DNA of 64,000 nt from CAXBMB01 sp052078155 (lineage in GTDB: Bacteria; Pseudomonadota; Alphaproteobacteria; Kiloniellales; DSM-21159). Positions 43,497-51,369 of this stretch are shown here, in pieces (position 1 is the first letter of the stretch; each line of letters begins with the position of its first letter). The notes below the pieces were generated by a model that ran no database searches, was not told where the DNA came from, and was given only the letters and a program-made list of their open reading frames with translations. The DNA lies in contig JBQJBP010000003.1 of assembly GCA_052078155.1 (NCBI GenBank), forward strand, positions 558,001 through 622,000. Direction: 5' to 3'. Made by a program: the position numbers and the translations under genes.

Positions 43497-44648
43497 GTGG
43501 AATTCCTTCCTGCCTACGAGATTGTTCTGCAGATCTTCGGCCGCTTCCTGCCGGTCTGGATCGCCCTGATTGTTCTGCTGGTTCCCAGTTTCATTTTCCG
43601 CGAACGGCTCAGCCTCTACGGACGGCTGTTCAGTTCCGGTGTTGGCTGGGCCGGTGTGATCATCGTCGCCTTCTGGGTCTTCACGGCGGTCTTCGCCGAT
43701 ATTGTGGCCCCCTTTGATCCGCTGGCTGTTGTGCCGGCCATGAAGAACAAACTGCCAGGGGCCATTGATCCGGCCACCGGTGAAGTCTTCCTGCTGGGGG
43801 GCGACAAGCTGGCCCGCGACGTCTTCTCCCGCATGGTCTATGGCTGCCAGATCGTCATGATCATTGCTCCGGCGGCCACCATCTTTGCGCTGATGGTCGG
43901 CATCTCCCTGGGGTTGCCCGCCGGATACTACGGCGGCAAGACAGACAACCTGCTGTCTTTCCTGGCCAACCTGGTGCTGGCTTTCCCGGTGATCCTGCTC
44001 TTCTACCTGCTGGTCACACCGGGGATCTCGGAAACGCCCATTCCGTACACCATGGCCGGGATGTTCTTCCTCTTCCCGATCATCTTCTTTGCCACGCTCT
44101 TCTATACCCGTTATCGCACCCGCGGAAATCTGCTCTACATCCAGTTGGGCCTGACTTTCCTGATCGGGGGCTGGATCTATGCCGGTCTGGTCTTTGATGC
44201 CGATCCCTTTGGCATTGTCTCCATCGATAACAACGAGCTGAACATCTTCGTGGCGGTGGTATTCGCCACCAGTCCGGCGGTCTTCCGTATCGTGCGGGGC
44301 CTGGTGATGGACATCAAAACCCGCGACTACACGGCAGCCGCCCAGACCCGGGGGGAATCCTCCTGGTACATCATGCTCTGGGAGATCCTGCCCAACGCCC
44401 GCGGTCCGTTGATTGTCGATGCCTGCCTGCGCATCGGTTACACCACCATTCTGCTGGGCACCCTCGGGTACTTTGGTCTGGGCATGGCCCCGGAAAGTCC
44501 CGACTGGGGAACGGCCATTAAAGACGGCTCACGTTTGCTGCGCCTCTATGTCCACCCTGTCCTTCCCCCCGCGCTTGCGCTGATGACATTCGTCCTGGGT
44601 CTGAACCTGCTGGCGGACAGTCTGCGCGAAGAAGCCCTGAAGGATTGA
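43497..44648 (+). CDS. peptide ABC transporter permease (DppC type)
   Basis: 383 residues from the GTG at 43497, which has AAGGAGG five bases before it; the frame extends to 43446 but without such a site. It shows the DppC-type N-terminal part, LGGDKLARDVFSRMVYG, and the ATPase-contact loop RDYTAAAQTRGESSWYIMLWEILPNARGP. A longer than usual middle part (two additional hydrophobic segments, residues about 170-250) makes it larger than typical DppC (about 300). Confidence 0.88.
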   Translation: MEFLPAYEIVLQIFGRFLPVWIALIVLLVPSFIFRERLSLYGRLFSSGVGWAGVIIVAFWVFTAVFADIVAPFDPLAVVPAMKNKLPGAIDPATGEVFLLGGDKLARDVFSRMVYGCQIVMIIAPAATIFALMVGISLGLPAGYYGGKTDNLLSFLANLVLAFPVILLFYLLVTPGISETPIPYTMAGMFFLFPIIFFATLFYTRYRTRGNLLYIQLGLTFLIGGWIYAGLVFDADPFGIVSIDNNELNIFVAVVFATSPAVFRIVRGLVMDIKTRDYTAAAQTRGESSWYIMLWEILPNARGPLIVDACLRIGYTTILLGTLGYFGLGMAPESPDWGTAIKDGSRLLRLYVHPVLPPALALMTFVLGLNLLADSLREEALKD

Positions 44649-44661
44649 GGAGGTTGAGACC

Positions 44662-46743
44662 ATGACTGACACACCCATTCTGGAAATCGAAAACCTCTAC
44701 ATTTCCTTCTACACCCGGACCATGGAAATCCCGGCTGTGATGGATTTCTCCTGCAAAGTCATGCCCGGCGAGACCATGGGCCTGGTGGGGGAATCCGGCT
44801 GCGGCAAATCCACGGTGGCTCTGGGGATCATGCGGGACCTGTCCAACGTCGGGAAGATCTCCGGCGGGACCATCAAGTTCCAGGGCCGCGACATGGCCGA
44901 CATGTCGGAAAAGGAACTGCAGGACATTCGCGGCTCCAAGATCTCCATGATCTACCAGGAACCCATGGCCAGCCTGAACCCGGCCATGAAAATCGGCAAA
45001 CAGCTGATGGAAGTGCCCATGATTCATGAGGGCGTTTCCAAGGAAGAGGCCTGGAACCGGGCACTGGCCATGGTGGAAGCCGTGCGCCTGCCCGATCCGG
45101 AACGCATCATGCGGTCCTACCCGCACCAGCTTTCCGGGGGCCAGCAGCAGCGCATTGTCATTGCCATGGCTCTGCTGCCCAAACCGGCTCTTCTTTTGCT
45201 GGATGAACCCACGACCGCCCTGGACGTGACCGTGGAAGCCGGGATTGTGGAACTGGTCAAGGATCTCGGCCACCAGTTCGGCACCTCCATGCTGTTCATC
45301 TCGCACAATCTGGGGCTGATCCTGGAAACCTGTGACCGGGTGACGGTGATGTACTCCGGGGAAGCTGTGGAAACCGGCACGGTCGAGGAAGTCTTCGACC
45401 ATATGCAGCACCCCTATACCCAGGGTCTGTTCCGCTCAATCCCGCTGCCGGGCGCTGACAAGAACAGCCGCCCCCTGATCGCCATCCCCGGTCAGCTGCC
45501 TCTGCCCTACGCCCGCCCGACGGGCTGTAACTTCGGGCCTCGCTGTCATGAATTCCGCCAGGGGGTTTGCGACAAAGAAGAAATCCCCATGATCCCGGTG
45601 CCCAACCAGCCGCGTCATGATTCGCGCTGCATGCGCTTTCAGGACATCGACTGGCAGGCCGGACCCAAGGACATCAAGAAGAGTGAGCCGGTGGAACCGG
45701 GCAAAGAGATCCTCAAAATCGATGATCTCAAGAAGTACTACCACGTGGCGGCCAATGAGATTTTCGGGGGCGGCAACACCAAGACGGTGAAAGCCAACGA
45801 AACCATCAGCTTCCATGCCCGCGAATCAGAAACCGTGGCGATTGTTGGGGAATCCGGGTGTGGCAAGTCCACCCTGGCCAAGGTGCTGCTGGGCCTGGAA
45901 ACGGCCACCGAAGGCTCCATCAAGCTGGAAGATCTGGAGATCCAGTCCACGGATGTTCATGGCCGTGGCCCGGAAACCATCTCCGCCATTCAGATGGTCT
46001 TCCAGAACCCCTTCGACACGCTGAACCCCAGCCACTCCGTTGGCTCCCAGATCATGCGCACGCTGGAGATCTTCAACATTGGCAAAAGCCAGGAAGAACG
46101 GCGGGAGCGGATGCTGGAGCTGCTGGATCTGGTGAAACTGCCTCGGGTGTTCGAAAGCCGCATGCCGCGACAGCTGTCTGGTGGACAGAAACAGCGCATT
46201 GGTGTGGCCCGGGCCTTTGCCGGGCATCCCAAGGTGGTGGTGGCGGATGAGCCGGTGTCCGCGCTGGATGTATCGGTGCAGGCGGCGGTGACGGAACTGC
46301 TGATGGACATTCAGCGGGAATCGAAAACCACCATGCTCTTCATCAGTCACGATCTGTCGGTGGTGCGTTACATCGCTGACCGGGTGGTGGTGATGTATCT
46401 GGGACATATCGTGGAACAGGGCAGCACCGATCAGGTCTTTGCCCCGCCTTACCATCCCTATACGGAAGCCCTGCTGTCGGCCATTCCCATCGCAGATCGC
46501 TCGGTTGAAAAACGCCACGTGCTGCTGGAAGGGGACATTCCCTCCGCCATGAACCCGCCGTCTGGCTGTCCCTTCCAGACCCGGTGCCGCTTCAAGTCAC
46601 GCGTCGCTGACGGCCTGTGTGAAAGAGAGGTGCCTCCGGTGGTCACCATGGCCGACGGACATCAGGTGAAATGCCATCTCAGCAGCGAAGAGTTTAAGGC
46701 CATGGAACCGGTCATCAGCTTCAAGGCTGACGCCGCAGAGTAA
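44662..46743 (+). CDS. fused double ATPase of peptide ABC transporter (DppD-DppF type)
   Basis: 693 residues. AGGAGG precedes the ATG and the gap from the permease is 13 bp. The first ATPase (about 1-330) has Walker A GESGCGKST, signature LSGGQQQRIVIA and Walker B LLLLDEPTTALD. The second (about 350-680) has GESGCGKST, LSGGQKQRIGVA and VVADEPVSALD. Each half ends with the C-rich oligopeptide-transporter extension (CNFGPRCHEF; CPFQTRCRFKSR). One chain supplies both nucleotide sites. Confidence 0.92.
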   Translation: MTDTPILEIENLYISFYTRTMEIPAVMDFSCKVMPGETMGLVGESGCGKSTVALGIMRDLSNVGKISGGTIKFQGRDMADMSEKELQDIRGSKISMIYQEPMASLNPAMKIGKQLMEVPMIHEGVSKEEAWNRALAMVEAVRLPDPERIMRSYPHQLSGGQQQRIVIAMALLPKPALLLLDEPTTALDVTVEAGIVELVKDLGHQFGTSMLFISHNLGLILETCDRVTVMYSGEAVETGTVEEVFDHMQHPYTQGLFRSIPLPGADKNSRPLIAIPGQLPLPYARPTGCNFGPRCHEFRQGVCDKEEIPMIPVPNQPRHDSRCMRFQDIDWQAGPKDIKKSEPVEPGKEILKIDDLKKYYHVAANEIFGGGNTKTVKANETISFHARESETVAIVGESGCGKSTLAKVLLGLETATEGSIKLEDLEIQSTDVHGRGPETISAIQMVFQNPFDTLNPSHSVGSQIMRTLEIFNIGKSQEERRERMLELLDLVKLPRVFESRMPRQLSGGQKQRIGVARAFAGHPKVVVADEPVSALDVSVQAAVTELLMDIQRESKTTMLFISHDLSVVRYIADRVVVMYLGHIVEQGSTDQVFAPPYHPYTEALLSAIPIADRSVEKRHVLLEGDIPSAMNPPSGCPFQTRCRFKSRVADGLCEREVPPVVTMADGHQVKCHLSSEEFKAMEPVISFKADAAE

Positions 46744-46782
46744 CCGCCTCCGGCTCAATCAGCGGCCTTTGGTCCGCTACTG

Positions 46783-46815
46783 AAAAAGGGAGATGCCAAC
46801 GCATCTCCCTTTTTT
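46783..46815. terminator. bidirectional terminator between the peptide transporter and M14 peptidase genes
   Basis: AAAAGGGAGATGC-CAAC-GCATCTCCCTTTT, a perfect 13-bp stem with A-run on one side and T-run on the other, so it can end transcripts from both convergent genes. Confidence 0.92.
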
Positions 46816-46838
46816 GTGTGCGAAGAACAGGCGCGCCG

Positions 46839-47984
46839 TTAACGGAGTTTATCAATCACCTCAGCGATGGCATCCAAACCGGATTCCCCCAGCTTGCGGC
46901 ACCGCTCCGGTGACCAGCCCTGGATTTCATCAGGCGTGTCGATGGTATCCTTGAAAGGCATTTCCAGGGTCATGGAAAGGCAATCGAAAGTCTGACCGAT
47001 GGCGTTGGATGCAATGGTGGGATTGGCTTTGCCCGGGGCATTGCGCGGGTAACCGTGCACACACTGGAAGTCGGGGTTGGCTCGTTCCAGGGCGGACTTG
47101 AAGCTGCTGAGCAGATCCTCCAGCCGGTCACTCCAGCCCTCAATGCCTTCTGTCCCGGCAATGAAGTTGTAGGGCAAGGCTTCATCGCCGTGCACGTCCA
47201 GACAGAAATCCAGCCCCAGCTCCCGCATTTTGTTCAGGGCCAGGAAAACCTCCGGGCTCTTCTCCATGCTGGGGTCCTGCCATTCCCTGTTCAGGTTGGC
47301 TCCGGCTGCATTGGTCCGCAGATGCCCCCGGCGACTGCCGTCCGGATTCATGTTGGGCACCACATAGAAATTCGCCTTGCTGAGCAGCAAGCGGGCCAAA
47401 GGATCATCGGGGTCCAGCAAACGGCCCAGGAAACCTTCCATCCACCATTCCGCCATGGATTCTCCCGGGTGCTGACGGGCCATAACCCAGAGGGTCTTTT
47501 TGTCCCCCGCAGCCCCGCCTGCTGAAATCTCCAGCAGGTCCAGGTCCTGGCCGTCCAGGGTTTCCCCCAGCACCACCGGCGTGACCAGAGCAGAGCCCTG
47601 GGCCCAGGCGATCAGATCGGCATGCCGCTCCATGGAATAGGGAGCAAAGTAGGCATAGTAGACGGAGTTGGCATCGGGGCAGTGGCGGATGGTCAGGGTC
47701 TTGCCATCATAGTCGGTCGGCACCCGGAACCAGGTCTCCCGGTCATAGGAGGCCACGGCCTGATAACCTTCCCAGCCTTTCACATAGGCGGCTTCGCCCG
47801 CATTGACGATCTTCAGCGCACAGTCCTGGCCCTGGGCACCGCTCAGACGAAAATGGAACCACTGAAAGAAATCAGAGGAGGCATCCCGGTTGATCTCCAG
47901 CTGAATGTCGCCGGGATCACTGCAGGCCAGACAGGTGATGTTGCCGCTGTCAAAGTTACTGCTGATTTTCATCTTGGTTCTCAT
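46839..47984 (-). CDS. M14-family zinc carboxypeptidase (cytosolic CCP-like)
   Basis: 381 residues from the ATG at 47984 (AGGAACAGGA before it). A beta-sandwich N-terminal domain (1-130, DFFQWFHFRLSG, YDRETWFRVPT) comes before the M14 catalytic domain, as in cytosolic carboxypeptidases of the M14D/Nna1 kind. Zinc ligands are in RQHPGE and a later His (DVHGDE), substrate residues in NPDGSRRGHLRTN and NREW, and the catalytic Glu in LEMPF. No signal peptide, so it probably trims C-terminal residues of peptides or proteins in the cytoplasm. It faces a peptide importer, which fits peptide use. Confidence 0.85.
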   Translation of the reverse strand: MRTKMKISSNFDSGNITCLACSDPGDIQLEINRDASSDFFQWFHFRLSGAQGQDCALKIVNAGEAAYVKGWEGYQAVASYDRETWFRVPTDYDGKTLTIRHCPDANSVYYAYFAPYSMERHADLIAWAQGSALVTPVVLGETLDGQDLDLLEISAGGAAGDKKTLWVMARQHPGESMAEWWMEGFLGRLLDPDDPLARLLLSKANFYVVPNMNPDGSRRGHLRTNAAGANLNREWQDPSMEKSPEVFLALNKMRELGLDFCLDVHGDEALPYNFIAGTEGIEGWSDRLEDLLSSFKSALERANPDFQCVHGYPRNAPGKANPTIASNAIGQTFDCLSMTLEMPFKDTIDTPDEIQGWSPERCRKLGESGLDAIAEVIDKLR

Positions 47985-48065
47985 TCCTGTTCCTGTCAGG
48001 CAGGTTGCCAAGCCTGCCAAAAGACTAAACTCTTAGAGGGGCCGGCGAACGATCCGTCGCTGCCG

Positions 48066-48198
48066 AGAGTCAAATCGGTTTAAGTGGACTCACTAGGTGA
48101 TAACACTTGAAGCGTGAAACTCTTTTTTGGTGTTTTAGAGGATGAGTCACGGTTTAGTTCCAATCGCAAAGCGCTTCTAACTAAACCGATCATGCTCT
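48066..48198 (-). repeat. MITE-like intergenic element, copy 8 (inverted)
   Basis: 133 bp, AGAGTCAAATCGGTTTAAG ... CCGATCATGCTCT, with all three internal hairpins recognisable. Confidence 0.85.
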
Positions 48199-48209
48199 AG
48201 TGACGGCCT

Positions 48210-48267
48210 GAGCGTGATCGGGCGAGATCGCCTCACATCGTCAGTCCACCAAATGCGATCTGACTCT
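48210..48267 (+). repeat. deletion derivative of the MITE-like element
   Basis: About 58 bp, with a left end GAGCGTGATCGG and right end GCGATCTGACTCT but lacking most of the middle. It lies directly beside copy 8 in opposite orientation. Confidence 0.5.
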
Positions 48268-48356
48268 AGTCATATCGCGCCGGGACACAATGCCCTCTCG
48301 ACCAAGAGAGCCGAGCGGTAAAAGAACAAATGCGCGCCTGAGCCTTCTTCACCTTT

Positions 48357-48375
48357 TTGCCCGTCAGACGGGCAA
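48357..48375. promoter_or_regulatory. inverted repeat upstream of the SDR gene
   Basis: TTGCCCGT-CAG-ACGGGCAA has perfect 8-bp arms, 21 bp before the start codon at 48397 and just before its ribosome site GAGGAAAG. It is a candidate operator or leader hairpin. Confidence 0.45.
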
Positions 48376-48396
48376 GACAAACCGAGGAAAGACAGC

Positions 48397-49086
48397 ATGA
48401 CCCAAACAGCTTTGATTGTCGGCGCCGGCAGCGGCCTGAGCGCGGCCCTGGCCCGCTTGTTCAGTAAAGAAGGCTACGCCGTAGCCCTGGCCGCCCGTAA
48501 GACCGAAAAACTCTCCGCGTTGGCGGAGGAGACCGGGGCGCGCATCTACGGCTGTGATGCAACAGATGCCGATCAGGTCGCCGGGCTTTTCAAAGAGGTC
48601 ACAGCAGACCTGGGGCCCCCAACCCTGGTGGTTTACAACCCCTCCTTACGCATCCCTGGCCCGCTGGTCGATCACGACCCCGGCAAGGTTCAGAAGGTCC
48701 TGAATGTGACGGCCTTTGGCGCCTTTCTGGTGGGACAGCAGGCCGCCATCAGCATGCTGGAAAGCGGCGGCGGTGCCATTCTTTTCACCGGGGCATCCGC
48801 CGGGGTTAAGGGTTATCCCCGCTCTGCCCCCTTTGCCATGGGCAAATTTGCGCTGCGGGGACTGTGTCAGTCCATGGCCCGGGAGCTGGCCCCCCAGAAC
48901 ATCCACGTCGCTCATTTCATCATTGATGGCCTGATCCGGTCAGAAGAACGCGGCGCTCCTTACAACAATCCGGACACCACCCTGGACCCCGATGAAATCG
49001 CCAGAAGCTATCTGCAGGTGGCCCGGCAGGACCGCAGCGCCTGGAGCTGGGAACTGGAACTGCGCCCCTATACCGAAACCTTCTAA
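48397..49086 (+). CDS. short-chain dehydrogenase/reductase-like protein lacking catalytic Tyr
   Basis: 229 residues with a Rossmann fold: cofactor motif GAGSGLSAALA, basic residues after strand 2 (AARKTEK) that suggest NADP, and TGASAGVKG for the catalytic Ser region. At the usual Y-x3-K position the sequence is SAPFAMGKFALRGL, so Phe replaces Tyr while Lys is kept. Many close relatives of this subgroup appear to share this, so it is probably natural and not a sequencing error. It may bind a nucleotide without normal reductase activity or use another acid. Substrate unknown. Confidence 0.82.
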   Translation: MTQTALIVGAGSGLSAALARLFSKEGYAVALAARKTEKLSALAEETGARIYGCDATDADQVAGLFKEVTADLGPPTLVVYNPSLRIPGPLVDHDPGKVQKVLNVTAFGAFLVGQQAAISMLESGGGAILFTGASAGVKGYPRSAPFAMGKFALRGLCQSMARELAPQNIHVAHFIIDGLIRSEERGAPYNNPDTTLDPDEIARSYLQVARQDRSAWSWELELRPYTETF

Positions 49087-49098
49087 ATCAAAATCCTG

Positions 49099-50004
49099 CT
49101 AACCGGAGGCGCTTTCGAACTCTGCTTTGACCCAGGCTTTTACGGCCTGCAGATCATCAGAAAGCGTCCTTCCGACCGGGGTGACAAACCAATAGCTGAA
49201 GGTTGCTGTGAGGCGCGCCTCAAAGGGGCAGACCAACCGCCCGGCTGCCAGATCATCTGCGATCAGGCGGGAGCGTCCCAGCGCCACCCCCTGACCGTCT
49301 GAAACAGCCTGCAGGGTCGCGGTGTCGTCCCCCAGCATCGGTCCTTTTGGCACCTCCACATCGGGGCAGCCTGCCGCGGTGAACCAATGATGCCACTGTT
49401 CTTCAATATCTGAATGAAACAGCCGCGCCCGAAGAAGATCCTGCGGATTGCTGAGCTTTAGGCTCTCGGCAAGGGCGGGAGAGCAGACCGGCGAGACCGT
49501 TTCCCGCCCCAGCAAATCAGCATCCAGCCCTGCCCAGTCGCCGCGCCCATAGCGCAATCCGGCTTCTGAACCATCTGAAGAAAACCGAACCAGATCGCGG
49601 GTTGCGGCGATACGCAGGTCAACCTCCGGCAAGACAGCCGCAAAGCGGCCCAGACGGGGCGCGAACCATTTCGTCGCAACGGACGGCAACATGGACAGGG
49701 TCACAGGGCCTTTGCCCAGATGCATCCGGGCTTCCCTCACCGCCCGCTCCAGATTATCCAGCAGCTCTGCAGCCCTTCGGGAAAACTGACGCCCGGTCTC
49801 CGTCACGCTCAGATGCGGGCCAGACCGCTGGAACAGCTGCTGTTCCAGAACCTGTTCAAGCTCCTGGATCTGTCGGCTGACAGCCCCCTGGGTAACGCAG
49901 AGTTCTTCTGCAGCCGCCGTAAAGCTGCCCAAACGCACAGTTGCCTCCAGTGCTTTAAGAGCCCGAAGCGAAGGCAGAGGTACTCTATCATGAGTTTTTT
50001 GCAT
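49099..50004 (-). CDS. LysR-family transcriptional regulator
   Basis: 301 residues. The N-terminal helix-turn-helix (LRALKALEATVRLGSFTAAAEELCVTQGAVSRQIQELEQ, residues about 12-50) is of the GcvA/AmpR-like type, followed by the periplasmic-binding-like effector domain. It is divergent from the GntP-type permease gene with 80 bp between and a good T-N11-A dyad there, so it probably controls that transporter in answer to its substrate. It is convergent with the SDR gene (12 bp apart). Confidence 0.9.
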   Translation of the reverse strand: MQKTHDRVPLPSLRALKALEATVRLGSFTAAAEELCVTQGAVSRQIQELEQVLEQQLFQRSGPHLSVTETGRQFSRRAAELLDNLERAVREARMHLGKGPVTLSMLPSVATKWFAPRLGRFAAVLPEVDLRIAATRDLVRFSSDGSEAGLRYGRGDWAGLDADLLGRETVSPVCSPALAESLKLSNPQDLLRARLFHSDIEEQWHHWFTAAGCPDVEVPKGPMLGDDTATLQAVSDGQGVALGRSRLIADDLAAGRLVCPFEARLTATFSYWFVTPVGRTLSDDLQAVKAWVKAEFESASG

Positions 50005-50047
50005 GTTCTTTGCGCCACAAACCTCGTTTTTCCAATTTTCTATGGAT

Positions 50048-50065
50048 TTTTATCATGAGATAAAA
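50048..50065. promoter_or_regulatory. LysR-type dyad between lysR and the GntP-like permease gene
   Basis: TTTTATC-N4-GATAAAA has perfect 7-bp arms and includes a T-N11-A core (TTATC-N4-GATAA), the usual form of a LysR binding site. It lies 20 bp before the permease start. Confidence 0.6.
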
Positions 50066-50084
50066 CTAGAGCAAGGATAGCAGC

Positions 50085-51326
50085 ATGTCGCAAGCAACCA
50101 CACCCCTGCGAGAAAGAGAGACATCCCTTTGGTCCCTGCTGCCAGACTGGCCTTTGGTCATCTGGATGGTTGTCATCACACTGCTGCTGGGGCTGGCAGG
50201 CGGGCTGCACCCACAGGAACTGATCCATCTCTTCAATCAAGGCTGGGGGCGGGCACTGGGCGAGTTTGCGCTGATCCTGCTACCGTCGTTTGTTCTGGCG
50301 GCGGCACTGGCGGCGCAAAGCAAAGATACGCAGACCCATCCCGGCGCCACGGCCACGTCCCTGTGTCTCTCCCCTTTTGCCGCCGCCGCAATGGTCTGCC
50401 CGGACACCGCCTATGCCGCTCTCTCGCCCCTGGCCGGTAAGCGCAAACTGGCTCTGGCCTTTGGGGCCTACAGCGGCTTCAAGCTGATTTTTCCTGCCGG
50501 TCCCCTGATCGTGGCCACGGGACTGGGAGTGGAGGATAACAGCCTGCTTTACCTCGGCCTGGTCCTCCTGGTCCCGGTCTGGGCCACTGCCGGCCTCTGG
50601 ACAAAGCTCATGGGGCCGGTTTTGACAACCGCCAGTCCGGCTCCAGCAAAAGACAAAGAACAAAGCCTCAAAGGGCCTGGGTTTCTTCGGATCTTCTCCC
50701 CCTTCCTTATTCTGCTGACCCTGCTGGTGCTGGGCAGTCTCTGGGAGTTTGGTGACTACCGTCTGGTGGATTTCGTCACCCGACCGAAAGGGGCTCTGCT
50801 TGTTGCGGCAGCCTGGGCCCTGTTCCTGCTGCCACAGAAAGAGGGAACCAGCAGCAGGCGGAGCTGCATCGACTCTGCGGTTCGGCGGACAGGATCGCTC
50901 CTGCTGTTGATCGGTGCCGCCAGTGCCTTTGGGGCGGTCCTGACCAATGTTGTTCCTCTGGAAACCTGGTTCCCCGCCAGCACAGGGGCTCTGGCGTTAA
51001 TCGGCCTTTTTACTCTGACTTTGCTTTTCAAACTGATGCAGGGATCCAGCATGGCAACCTTCGCAGCGGTTGCGCCTGTGGCAGCCCCGTTGCTTGTTGC
51101 CTCCGACTTGCCCTTACAAGCCGCCGTTTACGCCATCTGTCTGGGTTCCTTTGTGACCATCGCGCCCAACGACAGCTACTACTGGCTGGTCCGACAGGAT
51201 CTGGAGGCCAGTGGCCAGACCGACAACAAAGGCATAACCCTGGTGCTGGCTGGCGGGGCCACCCTTCAGGGCTTGGCCGGACTGGGCCTGCTGCTGGCGA
51301 TCTGGGCGCTGGGCTTTTGGGGGTGA
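50085..51326 (+). CDS. GntP-family organic acid permease
   Basis: 413 residues with about 11-12 hydrophobic segments. Family-like motifs are LLPSFVLAAALAAQ (early), FKLMQGSSMATFAAVAPVAAP and the late PNDSYYWLVRQD, matching the gluconate/organic acid:H+ symporter (GntP) family. The protein imports a sugar acid or hydroxy acid across the inner membrane. Single gene, regulated by the divergent LysR protein (inferred). Start supported by position and the dyad; the ribosome site (GCAAGGATAGCAGC) is moderate. Confidence 0.78.
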   Translation: MSQATTPLRERETSLWSLLPDWPLVIWMVVITLLLGLAGGLHPQELIHLFNQGWGRALGEFALILLPSFVLAAALAAQSKDTQTHPGATATSLCLSPFAAAAMVCPDTAYAALSPLAGKRKLALAFGAYSGFKLIFPAGPLIVATGLGVEDNSLLYLGLVLLVPVWATAGLWTKLMGPVLTTASPAPAKDKEQSLKGPGFLRIFSPFLILLTLLVLGSLWEFGDYRLVDFVTRPKGALLVAAAWALFLLPQKEGTSSRRSCIDSAVRRTGSLLLLIGAASAFGAVLTNVVPLETWFPASTGALALIGLFTLTLLFKLMQGSSMATFAAVAPVAAPLLVASDLPLQAAVYAICLGSFVTIAPNDSYYWLVRQDLEASGQTDNKGITLVLAGGATLQGLAGLGLLLAIWALGFWG

Positions 51327-51369
51327 GAAGTCTTGCAACTCCCGGGCAAGCCCATCGCCTAAGCAGGCG

